From contig JAWKQO010000004.1 of NCBI GenBank assembly GCA_041390105.1, forward strand, positions 62,001 through 126,000: a stretch of DNA of 64,000 nt, written 5' to 3'. Source of the stretch: Gemmatimonadota bacterium (GTDB lineage: Bacteria > Gemmatimonadota > Gemmatimonadetes > Longimicrobiales > Gaopeijiaceae). This document shows positions 8,467 to 15,834 of the stretch, one piece after another (positions within the stretch are counted from its first letter, which is position 1; the number at the start of each line of letters is the position of its first letter). The notes below the pieces were generated by a model. The model was not told the DNA's origin, did no database searches, and saw only the letters and a list, made by a program, of their open reading frames with translations. The translations under genes and the position numbers were made by a program.

Positions 8467-9087
8467 TCAGCCGCCGGCCCCTGCCAAGTTGGCCGCGACC
8501 ACGTCCCAGTTGACCACGTTCCAGAAGGCCTCCAGGTAGTCCGGGCGGCGGTTCTGGTAGTGCAGGTAATAGGCATGTTCCCAGACGTCGACCCCCAGGA
8601 TCGGTACGTGGCCGTCCATCAGGGGGCTATCCTGGTTCGCCGTGGAGTAGACCTCCAGGGCTCCCGAACCTCCCACGACCAACCACCCCCAGCCGGACCC
8701 GAAGCGGGAGGCGGCGGTGGCTTTGAACTTCGACTTGAAATCGTCGAAGCTGCCGAACGCGCTGGAGAGCGCGCTGGCCAGGGCGCCGCCGGGGCTCGTG
8801 GCGCCACCCGGCGTCATCACATTCCAGAAGAGGGCGTGATTCACATACCCTCCTCCGTTGTTCCGCACCGCGGTACGAATCTGCTCCGGCACAGACGCCA
8901 TGTTCCGGAGGATGTCCTCCGCCGATTTCCCGTGTAGCGCCGGATGACCTTCGAGCGCGGCATTGAAGTTGTTCGTGTAGCCCTGGTGATGCTTCCCGTG
9001 GTGGATCTCCATCGTGCGAGCGTCGATGTGCGGCTCGAGGGCGTCGTACGCGTAGCCGAGCGCGGGAAGCGAGAACGGATAGGGCAT
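8467..9087 (-). CDS. sodA: Superoxide dismutase, Mn-type of the Fe/Mn family
   Basis: A 206-residue enzyme of normal length that converts superoxide to hydrogen peroxide and oxygen in the cytoplasm. Metal ligands align as His29 (MEIHHGKHHQGY), His84 (NHALFW), Asp167 and His171 (DVWEHAYY). The C-terminus NRRPDYLEAFWNVVNW is family-typical. The glutamine in TANQDSPL (residue 152) and the GGGY segment before NHALFW favour manganese over iron, though cambialistic use is possible. There is no signal peptide. The ATG at 9087 follows a strong Shine-Dalgarno (AGGAGG). The gene is divergent from the polymerase IV gene and converges with the HerA-like gene at a hairpin. Confidence 0.97.
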   Translation of the reverse strand: MPYPFSLPALGYAYDALEPHIDARTMEIHHGKHHQGYTNNFNAALEGHPALHGKSAEDILRNMASVPEQIRTAVRNNGGGYVNHALFWNVMTPGGATSPGGALASALSSAFGSFDDFKSKFKATAASRFGSGWGWLVVGGSGALEVYSTANQDSPLMDGHVPILGVDVWEHAYYLHYQNRRPDYLEAFWNVVNWDVVAANLAGAGG

Positions 9088-9253
9088 GTGCTGAACCTCC
9101 TGGGATTCGCTGGCGGAGGGTCGGGCCCCGCCCGACCTGTGGTGGAGCGGTACCCCTGATTCTACCTTCCGGGTCCGGCCTCGCAACGATCCCCCGACGC
9201 CGCCAGGGAGACCTGCCACGACCGCTCCAACGGCCCCCCGTCGCCTGCTGCAC

Positions 9254-10462
9254 GTGGACTGCGACATGTTCTACGTGCAGGTCGCCATGCTGCTCGATCC
9301 GGAGGGCGCCGGTCGCGAAACCCTGCTGATCGTTGGTGGAACACCGAGCGGTCGGGGCGTGGTGACTTCAGCTTCCTACCCCGTGCGGGCCTTCGGCGTG
9401 CGCTCGGGCATGCCGACGGGCCAGGCGCTGCGCCTGTGCCCCGACGCCGTGGTCGTGCCCGTTCCCCGCGGCGCCTGTCTCGAGCGCAGCACCCAGGTAC
9501 GCGCCGTGCTCGACGAGTGGTCGCCTGTCGTTCAGGCCGCCTCGATCGATGAGTTCTACCTGGATCTCTCCGGCACGGAGCGCATTCCCGGCTACGAACA
9601 CATGGAGCCGCTGGCCCAGCGCATGCGCAGTGACGTCTTGAGGCGGGCGCAGATCTCGGTCTCCATCGGCGGCGGCGGCACGCGCATCGTGGCCAAGCTC
9701 GCTACGTCCCGAGCCAAGCCTGGCGGCGTGCACATCGTCCCTACTGGTGGCGAAGCGGACTTCATGCGCCAGTTCCGGCTCAATGACATCCCCGGGGTGG
9801 GTCCCAGCCTGGGCGCGAGCCTCTCCCGGCGCGGACTGCATACGGTGGTCGACGCGTTGGAGGTGGACGAAGAGTGGCTCGTGCGGTGGCTTGGCGACGC
9901 ACGGGGGCGCTGGCTGCACCGACGGATCCGCGGGATCGACGGGTCGTCGGTACAGGCACACGAGCCTCGCAAGTCCATCAGCTCCGAACGAACGTTCCTC
10001 GAAGACGTGGAGGGGGACGAAGAGCTCGAGGACCAGCTCTTCAAGCTCGCACTGTCTGTCGGCCACTCCCTGCGCAGAGCGTCTCTGCGGGCGCGGACGG
10101 TGACGGTCAAGCTGCGTGACCAAGACTTCACCACCCGGTCGGCGGCGCGCACCCTCGACGATGCGATCGAGTCCGATACCGCACTCTTCCAGGTGGGGCG
10201 CGCGCTCCTGGGCGAGTTGCGCCGCAAGCGACGGAGACCAGCCCGCCTGCTGGGCATCGGAGCCACCGGGCTGGTCACCGCGGAACGCGAGGGACAGTTC
10301 GAGATCTTCGAGTCGAAGATGCAAGGGGAGCGCGACCGGGACCGCCGCGTGAACCGGGCCGTCGACCAACTGCGCGCACGCTTCGGAGAAGCCGCAGTGC
10401 TACCGGGCCGCATCGCCGGCAGCAAGCGGGAAGATCCGGACCTGGACGGACGAGAGCGCTAG
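9254..10462 (+). CDS. dinB: DNA polymerase IV (Y family)
   Basis: An error-prone lesion-bypass polymerase of about 402 residues. Visible motifs are DCDMFYVQV (catalytic Asp), SASYPVRAFGVRSGMP, and SIDEFYLDLSG with the catalytic SIDE (Phe where Ala is usual). There is also a helix-hairpin-helix LNDIPGVGPSLGASL and a little-finger domain. Near the C-terminus QFEIF, followed by AVDQLRARFG, matches the beta-clamp-binding region of Pol IV. The start is problematic. GTG at 9254 gives MDCDMFY, but the codons before it encode RRLLH, which continues the conserved first strand RxxxHVDxD. No ATG, GTG or TTG lies in frame for at least 120 bases upstream, so a CTG at 9245 or 9248, or another unusual start, may be used. 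Confidence 0.93.
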   Translation: MDCDMFYVQVAMLLDPEGAGRETLLIVGGTPSGRGVVTSASYPVRAFGVRSGMPTGQALRLCPDAVVVPVPRGACLERSTQVRAVLDEWSPVVQAASIDEFYLDLSGTERIPGYEHMEPLAQRMRSDVLRRAQISVSIGGGGTRIVAKLATSRAKPGGVHIVPTGGEADFMRQFRLNDIPGVGPSLGASLSRRGLHTVVDALEVDEEWLVRWLGDARGRWLHRRIRGIDGSSVQAHEPRKSISSERTFLEDVEGDEELEDQLFKLALSVGHSLRRASLRARTVTVKLRDQDFTTRSAARTLDDAIESDTALFQVGRALLGELRRKRRRPARLLGIGATGLVTAEREGQFEIFESKMQGERDRDRRVNRAVDQLRARFGEAAVLPGRIAGSKREDPDLDGRER

Positions 10463-10487
10463 CAGAGCTCCCGCGCCCAACGGCAAC

Positions 10488-11573
10488 TCAATGGTGAGCG
10501 TCGTCTCCCTCATAGAGGGAAGCGGCCCCGCCAGACATCCAGAGGCGGAAGAGTGCGTCGACCACGTCCGGGTCGAAGGCCTGACCGCGCTCCCCACGCA
10601 CCAGCGCCAATCCTTCCTCCAGATCCTCCGGGGTCCCCCGGGCGTGAGCCACCGCGTCGAAGAGGTCCGCGACGGCTACGATCCGCGCCTCGATGGGAAT
10701 CTCTTCGCCACTGAGACCACGGGGATATCCTTCGCCATCCCAACGTTCGTGGTGGCACCACGCGATGTCGGCGGCCATATCCGTCACTGGATGGCCGAGA
10801 CCGCGCAGGATCTCCGCGCCGAAGCGCGTGTGCAGCTTCATGAGCCCGAACCGTTCAGACGACAGGGGCTCTGGATCCAGCAAGACGTCATCGGGAATGG
10901 ACACCTTGCCGAAGTCATGCAGGGGCGCCGCGTGACGCAGCAACCGGGCCCGATCCTCTCCCAGGCCCAGCTCGATCGCCAGCAACGCCGACAACGCGCC
11001 GACCCGCTCGACGTGGATGCCGGTGGGGTCGACCCGCGACTCCGCAGCTCGCGCCATGCGGTGGAGCAGCTCGATCTCCACCGGCGTGTCGGAAGGCGTG
11101 GGCATCGGAGCGCTGCTGGCAGACCCGGCTGCGGTCGCACGCGCGTGGTGTAGCAGCAGCTGGCAGCGGACCGCGAACAGAAGGAGTCGGGGATCGACCG
11201 GGGACCGCAGCACGGAAGAGAACTGCTGTGGGTCCACCGCACCGGCGGCGTGGATCGGCTCGATCCCGATCAGCGCCGGAGCACGACTGGAGCCCGCCGA
11301 GATCGCCCCCAGCCGACGGGCGCCCGGTGCGTCCAGGTCGACGATCAGCACGGAGCAGGCAAGGAACTCCTGACCCGGCCACCCCACGTCCGGTAGAGCC
11401 GCCGCGAAGGTGTTGGTGAACCCGGCTTCGTGAAGCGCTGCGCTCAGCGCCTCGCGCTGGCCGACGTCAGGCGAGAGGATACCGACCTTCGCCGCTCGTA
11501 GCTGGCGCTCCAAAGCCCCGAATGCATCCCCACCCTCCTCCGGATCGATACGGTCCACCGGATAATGATTCAT
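10488..11573 (-). CDS. HD-GYP domain protein with degenerate receiver-like N-terminus
   Basis: A 361-residue protein. Residues about 30-125 resemble a response-regulator receiver (VGILSPDVGQREALSAAL, then VLIVDLDAP), but the usual acidic pair is reduced to SPD, so phosphorylation is doubtful. The C-terminal half is an HD-GYP phosphodiesterase domain: HDFGKVSIPDDVLL supplies the HD metal ligands and HHERWDGEGYPRGLSG matches the HHExxDGxGYPxGL signature. Such domains hydrolyse cyclic-di-GMP. The ATG at 11573 is preferred over a TTG at 11603 that adds ten non-conserved residues. It converges with the polymerase IV gene (25 bases apart) and is followed upstream by the DUF4399 gene on the same strand. 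Confidence 0.88.
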   Translation of the reverse strand: MNHYPVDRIDPEEGGDAFGALERQLRAAKVGILSPDVGQREALSAALHEAGFTNTFAAALPDVGWPGQEFLACSVLIVDLDAPGARRLGAISAGSSRAPALIGIEPIHAAGAVDPQQFSSVLRSPVDPRLLLFAVRCQLLLHHARATAAGSASSAPMPTPSDTPVEIELLHRMARAAESRVDPTGIHVERVGALSALLAIELGLGEDRARLLRHAAPLHDFGKVSIPDDVLLDPEPLSSERFGLMKLHTRFGAEILRGLGHPVTDMAADIAWCHHERWDGEGYPRGLSGEEIPIEARIVAVADLFDAVAHARGTPEDLEEGLALVRGERGQAFDPDVVDALFRLWMSGGAASLYEGDDAHH

Positions 11574-11653
11574 GCCGCCAGGATGGCGGGGGAGCAACAA
11601 CAACGCAACTCCACCCGCTTCGGATCGGGGGTGGCGTCGCCGCCACTCCGCCT

Positions 11654-12109
11654 TCAGCGAACCGTCACGTGAACCGTGTCGACGACAAGCGGCTGCAGGG
11701 GTACGTGGGCAAAATCCGCCACCACCGCGATGAGGCGATGGACCCCGGGCGCGAGGTCCTCCAGGGTGGCTTCCGTCTGTGCCTGCCCGAAGTGCAGGTA
11801 GCCGGCCGTCGACGGCACGGGTTGTCCGGCGGGTGGGAGGTCGACATCCACCAGAAGATGGTGGTGTCCCGAGCGCGGTTGCTCGGTGCCGGCCGGGACG
11901 ATGTCGAGTCCGGTGACCTCGAACACGACGCGCACCGGGCCCTCGACGGTGTCCCCGTCCTGAGGCTCCACGAGCCGCACGCTCATCGAGGGCTCGGCCG
12001 CGGCCTCCGTAGCTGGCGCCGCCCCCTGGGAGCGTTCACCCCCACAGGCCGCAGCCAGAGCGACCAGCAGCCAAACCGCATCGGTCCTGAGTGTCTTCAA
12101 GGCGCTCAT
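11654..12109 (-). CDS. DUF4399 family lipoprotein
   Basis: A 151-residue exported protein. Residues 1-22 form a signal peptide ending in ALAAAC, a lipobox-like site with Cys22, so it is probably lipid-anchored. The mature domain has SGHHHLLVD, then a GYLHFGQAQTEATLEDLAPG block and HRLIAVVADFAHVPL. This His-rich plus Gly-x-H-x-L layout is that of DUF4399, a small beta-sandwich domain of unknown function that often covers the whole protein. The start overlaps the stop of the AGCS transporter gene (ATGA) and is preceded by GGGAGG, so it is co-expressed with the symporter. Its role beside a sodium symporter is not known. Confidence 0.85.
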   Translation of the reverse strand: MSALKTLRTDAVWLLVALAAACGGERSQGAAPATEAAAEPSMSVRLVEPQDGDTVEGPVRVVFEVTGLDIVPAGTEQPRSGHHHLLVDVDLPPAGQPVPSTAGYLHFGQAQTEATLEDLAPGVHRLIAVVADFAHVPLQPLVVDTVHVTVR

Positions 12110-13836
12110 GGCTTCCTCCCGGCCTTCGACCGGTGGGTCTCCGCCTGTTGGATGTAGGGTTTCCGCTCGAAGTAGGAGTCGGTCATCTCCTTCACCTTGC
12201 CGGAGAGGAGCGCCAGCGCAATCAGGTTCGGCCAGATCACGATGGCGAGAAAGATGTCTCCGAGGTCCCATACCACTGTGAGCGGTAGCACGGCACCGAT
12301 GAAGTGCATGGCCACGAACGCCATCTTGTAGGGCAGGATGGCTTTCGCGCCGAAGAGGTAGTTCGCGCAGCGATCGCCGTAGTAGCTCCAGGAGATGGCG
12401 GTGGAGATCGCGAACATCAGCACCGAGATGACGACGATCATCTGCCCGAGCCCCGCCAACCCACCGAAGCCGCGCCGGAATGCCTCCAGGGTGAGCGGAG
12501 CTCCGTTCTCGGCCGCGAGCGCGTACAGGGAGGCGTAGGTGGTTCCGTCCTCGGCGAGGGCCAGGCCCTCAGAGGGCCGCACGACACCGGTGAAGGGGCT
12601 CGTCCGTTCGGCGTCGGTGAACAACTCCTCCAGCGGCGCTTCGTGCCACGCGAGCAACGTGGCCCCCGGTCCGTCGGCGGCGTGCCGTCCGTTGGAGAAA
12701 CTGAGCTCGGCCGGCACCGAGGTGACCACGAAACGGCCGGATTCGGCCTCGGTGCGATAGGACAGGTCGCCGCCAGCCAGCGTGATCTCGGTGGGAATCC
12801 GGTCGTTCCACACACCGGTCATGATCACCACGAGGCCGGTCATGGTGCAGATGACGATGGTGTCGATGAAGGGCTCCAGCAGCGCGACGACACCCTCGGA
12901 GACCGGCTCAGGAGTCTTGGCTGCAGCATGGGCGATGGGGGCCGAGCCCTGCCCCGCTTCGTTCGAGAACAAGCCTCGGCGAACACCCCACATGAGGGTC
13001 ACCAGCAGTGCACCCATCCCCGTACCAGCCACGCCGGCGGTGGGATTGAACGCCTCACGGAAGATCAAGCCCAAGGTGGGGAATAGCTGGCCCAGGTTTG
13101 TGAGGATGATGAACAACGCCCCCAGCACGTACAGGGCCGCCATCAGGGGCGCGAGAATACCGGTGACCTTCCCGATGCGGCTGATCCCTCCCAGGATCAC
13201 CAAGGCGACCAGGCTCGAAGTCACCAGACCGGTGACCCAGGGAGCGACGCCGAAAACAGCCTGCATGTTGTCGGCGACGGTGTTCGCCTGCACGGCATTG
13301 CCCGTGAGGAACGCCGTGATGCCGAGAATGAAGGCGAAGAACAGCGCCATCCAACGCCACGAGGGACCGAGCCCGCGCTCGATGTAGTACATCGGCCCAC
13401 CGGACACGGTGCCGGCCCAGCTACCCTGGGACTCCATGGTCCGGTACTTCTGCGCCAGCGTGACCTCCGTGTACTTCGTGGCCATGCCCAGGAACGCGGT
13501 CACCCACATCCAGAACAGCGCCCCAGGTCCTCCCCAGTGGATGGCGACGGCGACACCGGCGATGTTGCCGATCCCGACGGTGGCCGACAGGGCGGTGGTG
13601 AGCGCCTGGAAGTGGCTGACGTCCCCCTCGTCGTCGGGATCGTCGTATTTGCCGCTGGTGACGGCGAACCCGTGCCCCAACCGCCGCAACTGTACGAACC
13701 CGAGCCGCACCGTGAGGTAGAAGCCCACACCAAGGAGGACGATCACCATGAAGGGGATCGTCTCGTCGCCCATGGGGATCCCGAGCTGGACGATGTAGCG
13801 GTTGCCGAGCTCGGACAGGCGTTGGATGAGGTCCAT
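12106..13836 (-). CDS. AGCS-family sodium:amino-acid symporter with a large insertion
   Basis: A 576-residue inner-membrane transporter. It has the alanine/glycine:cation symporter signatures: GDVSHFQALTTALSATVGIG (residues 71-90), NIAGVAVAIHWGGPGALFWMW, KYTEVTLAQKYR, GGPMYYIERGLG, RRGLFSNEAGQGSAPIAHAAA and FAISTAISWSYYGDRCANYLFG. Family members usually have 450-500 residues. The extra length lies at about residues 345-455, between GVWND and the next helix, where roughly 75-85 polar residues (including SNGRHAADGPG) are inserted. Given the topology this would be an extracytoplasmic loop. The overlapping DUF4399 lipoprotein gene downstream may encode a partner of this loop, which is inference. 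Substrate choice (alanine, glycine, other) cannot be read from the sequence. Confidence 0.93.
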   Translation of the reverse strand: MDLIQRLSELGNRYIVQLGIPMGDETIPFMVIVLLGVGFYLTVRLGFVQLRRLGHGFAVTSGKYDDPDDEGDVSHFQALTTALSATVGIGNIAGVAVAIHWGGPGALFWMWVTAFLGMATKYTEVTLAQKYRTMESQGSWAGTVSGGPMYYIERGLGPSWRWMALFFAFILGITAFLTGNAVQANTVADNMQAVFGVAPWVTGLVTSSLVALVILGGISRIGKVTGILAPLMAALYVLGALFIILTNLGQLFPTLGLIFREAFNPTAGVAGTGMGALLVTLMWGVRRGLFSNEAGQGSAPIAHAAAKTPEPVSEGVVALLEPFIDTIVICTMTGLVVIMTGVWNDRIPTEITLAGGDLSYRTEAESGRFVVTSVPAELSFSNGRHAADGPGATLLAWHEAPLEELFTDAERTSPFTGVVRPSEGLALAEDGTTYASLYALAAENGAPLTLEAFRRGFGGLAGLGQMIVVISVLMFAISTAISWSYYGDRCANYLFGAKAILPYKMAFVAMHFIGAVLPLTVVWDLGDIFLAIVIWPNLIALALLSGKVKEMTDSYFERKPYIQQAETHRSKAGRKP

Positions 13837-13997
13837 GCGTCTTCTCGAGGGATGGGTTCGTGGGGAGGACTCCGGGACGACCGGGTCGAGGCAGTTTACC
13901 CCGGGCCCGCAGCGACTGCCACCCCGTGGCCGAAACCCACTGACCGAGGGGGGCGTACGGACGTTTGCCCCACCGCGACCCCGATCCGGAGTGCGCC

Positions 13998-15125
13998 ATG
14001 AGCCGCCGAATCCTCACCATCCTCCCCTTCCTCGTGGCCACCGCCACTCCCACCCTGGAGGCGCAACGGGCGCAAGCCGATCCCGACGATCGTGGTCTCA
14101 AAATCGCGATCGGTGACTTCGGGCTCGGCATCGGTGACGTACCTCGCCTGAACGGCCTGCGCATCAACTTCTCCGACGACGACCTGGACCGGATCAACGG
14201 GGTCAACCTGACGTTGTGGAAGCCGGACGAGCCGGTGCGCGGGACCATCAACGGACTGTCGATCGGGTTGCTCTCCCCGTCGGCGGACGTTCTGCGCGGA
14301 GTGACGCTCGGGCTCGGCGCCCCCGTGGCACAGGACGAGATGGTGGGTGTGAACCTCGGCGGGCTGGCGGTGGTCTCCACGGGAGTGCTGCGGGGAATCA
14401 GCGCGGCGGGGCTGGCTTTGGTGGCCGAAGACGAGATCGAAGGGATCGGAGCAGCCGGTCTGGCTCTGGTTTCGGAAGGCGGGATCACCGGGGCACACGT
14501 CGGCGGACTCGCGGTTGTCAGTCAGGGGGAGATGCGGGGCATCCACGCCGGCGGTCTCGCGCTGGTGAGCCAGGGACCCATCGCCGGACTGGGACTCGGG
14601 GGATTGGCAGTGGTCACCGAGGGGGGCATCGACGGACTTGTGGCCGGGGGACTGGCCACCGTCGCCAGCGGCGATGTCCAGGGAGCCGCGGCCGGGGGCC
14701 TGGCCGTGGTGTCGGAAGGGCGTTTTCGGGGAATCGCCGCCGCCGGTCTGGCGGTCGTCGCCGGCGCCGATTTCACAGGGATCGGTCTGGGAGGTTTGGC
14801 CGTGGTATCCGGTGGTGACTACCGGGGCATCGCCCTGGGAGGTCTCGCCGTCGAAGCCGAAAACCGGCTGACCGGACTCGGCGCCGGCGCGTACAAGGTG
14901 AAGGCGTACGAGGTGAACGGCGCCGCCCTTGCCGTCGGCTGGACCGATCTCGCGCGTCTGAATGGATTCGCCGTGGGGGGCTACAATCGCATCGGATACC
15001 AGAGCGGTGTGAGCATCGGCCTCTACAACTCCGCCGAGGTGCTGTCAGGCCTCCAGATCGGGCTTCTCAACCGAGCCGACAACGCTCGCTTCCGCTACCT
15101 CCCCTTCGTGAACGCCAAGTTCTAG
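13998..15125 (+). CDS. Secreted 16-residue-repeat surface protein, LA_2272-like
   Basis: A 375-residue protein with a signal peptide (residues 1-22). An N-terminal section carries NGL-type units (residues 52-110). Residues 115-306 are twelve consecutive 16-residue units without any insertion or deletion, of the form x-x-G-I-x-x-G-G-L-A-V-V-S-x-G-x. The C-terminal part (GVSIGLYNSAEVLSGLQIGL, then LPFVNAKF) resembles the LA_2272 family of surface repeat proteins. The regular Gly-Leu-Ala-Val-Val rungs suggest a beta-solenoid or a beta-rich barrel wall outside the inner membrane. Function is unknown. The start ATG has GGAG at 6 bases. It is divergent from the AGCS gene. Confidence 0.8.
   Translation: MSRRILTILPFLVATATPTLEAQRAQADPDDRGLKIAIGDFGLGIGDVPRLNGLRINFSDDDLDRINGVNLTLWKPDEPVRGTINGLSIGLLSPSADVLRGVTLGLGAPVAQDEMVGVNLGGLAVVSTGVLRGISAAGLALVAEDEIEGIGAAGLALVSEGGITGAHVGGLAVVSQGEMRGIHAGGLALVSQGPIAGLGLGGLAVVTEGGIDGLVAGGLATVASGDVQGAAAGGLAVVSEGRFRGIAAAGLAVVAGADFTGIGLGGLAVVSGGDYRGIALGGLAVEAENRLTGLGAGAYKVKAYEVNGAALAVGWTDLARLNGFAVGGYNRIGYQSGVSIGLYNSAEVLSGLQIGLLNRADNARFRYLPFVNAKF
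14340..14915 (+). repeat. Twelve in-frame tandem repeats of 48 bases within the surface protein gene
   Basis: Units encode 16 residues each, with consensus core GGLAVVS, and keep exact phase over 576 bases. The DNA copies are diverged at wobble positions, so the array is under protein-level selection and is not a recent slippage product. Confidence 0.85.
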
Positions 15126-15159
15126 CGGGCGGCCCGAGCAGCTGCGGGGCGGGCCGGGC

Positions 15160-15320
15160 GGAGTGGAACCGGCGGCCCCCTTCGCGGGGTCGCTCGCCGC
15201 GGTCGGGACGTCACGTTCGGCGGCTCGCTGCCGGATGCGGGGCCTCGCGTCCCGGTAAGGCTGGCTTCCCGGGCTGCCTCGCATCCGAGCCCCCGCGGCG
15301 GGGGCCGCCGGCCCCACTCC
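15160..15320 (+). repeat. Palindromic MITE-like element, copy A
   Basis: 161 bases bounded by 21-base terminal inverted repeats (15160-15180 and 15300-15320, 19 of 21 pairing). Inside, CGGATGCG (15232-15239) pairs with CGCATCCG (15280-15287), so the element can fold into a nested hairpin. Segments 15180-15199 (20 bases), 15221-15231, 15232-15243 and 15280-15297 (18 bases) recur exactly in inverted orientation in copy B. It has no coding capacity. Confidence 0.75.
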
Positions 15321-15541
15321 TCACCGCTTCCGGGGTCCCGCTGGTGGGGCGCCCGGTGGGGGGGACAGGAAAGCAGCAGAAGGGGTGTGCCAGCCGGTGC
15401 GTCCCCCTGACCGAGGCCGCCTGACCCACCAGGGGCCCGCCCAAGCGGGCCCACCCTGAACCAAGGCGAGTCCGGCCAACGAACGTGCCCCCGCCAACAG
15501 GGACGCAGGCCCCGCCAGGGGCCGCCCGTCCCGCCGGTTGG

Positions 15542-15710
15542 GGTGCCGCGGTCCACCGGGGCCCCGCGCGCGGGGGCTCGGATGCGGGGTAGCCCGCGGC
15601 GCCAGCCCTACCGGACCGTGACGCCCCGCATCCGCGCAGCGAGCCGACGAAGGTGAAGCCCCGACCACGGCGAGCGACCCCGCGAAGGGGCCCCGCTGGA
15701 CCGCGGCACC
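15542..15710 (-). repeat. Palindromic MITE-like element, copy B (inverted relative to copy A)
   Basis: 169 bases bounded by 24-base terminal inverted repeats (15542-15565 and 15687-15710, 23 of 24 pairing). An internal perfect 11-base inverted repeat (15579-15589 with 15624-15634) gives a second stem. Blocks 15668-15687, 15636-15646, 15623-15634 and 15569-15586 are exact reverse complements of blocks in copy A. The termini of A and B differ in sequence, although the interiors match. Confidence 0.75.
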
Positions 15711-15763
15711 CGTCACCCTGCACGGACCGGCAGCCGCGCACACGGCGGGGCCCAACACGATTC

Positions 15764-15797
15764 GAGGGGGCCGCCGCGTGCTGCGACGAGCCCCCTC
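15764..15797 (-). terminator. Candidate terminator of the pilB-pilT-pilC transcript
   Basis: Perfect 8-base stem GAGGGGGC/GCCCCCTC with an 18-base loop, starting 37 bases past the pilC stop on the minus strand. No T-tract is present, so termination is inferred from position and stem only. Confidence 0.45.
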
Positions 15798-15834
15798 TGC
15801 GCTTTGGAGCGAAGCGCGGTCTTTCAGGCGGGAA

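Larger units (their letters stand above)
15126..15834. other. Noncoding structured region between the repeat protein gene and pilC
   Basis: 709 bases with no credible gene. Open frames here have no conserved product and run across palindromes. The stretch holds two related palindromic elements in opposite orientation (15160-15320 and 15542-15710). Between them are compact hairpins: GGGCCCGC/GCGGGCCC at 15433-15452 with loop CCAA, and GGCCCC/GGGGCC at 15508-15523. A hairpin ahead of the pilC stop lies at 15764-15797. Confidence 0.75.

Noticed and set aside
15211..15758. Minus-strand open frames of 145-176 codons in the gene-free stretch
   Set aside because: They run through both palindromic elements and have biased Gly/Arg/Pro composition with no start signal.
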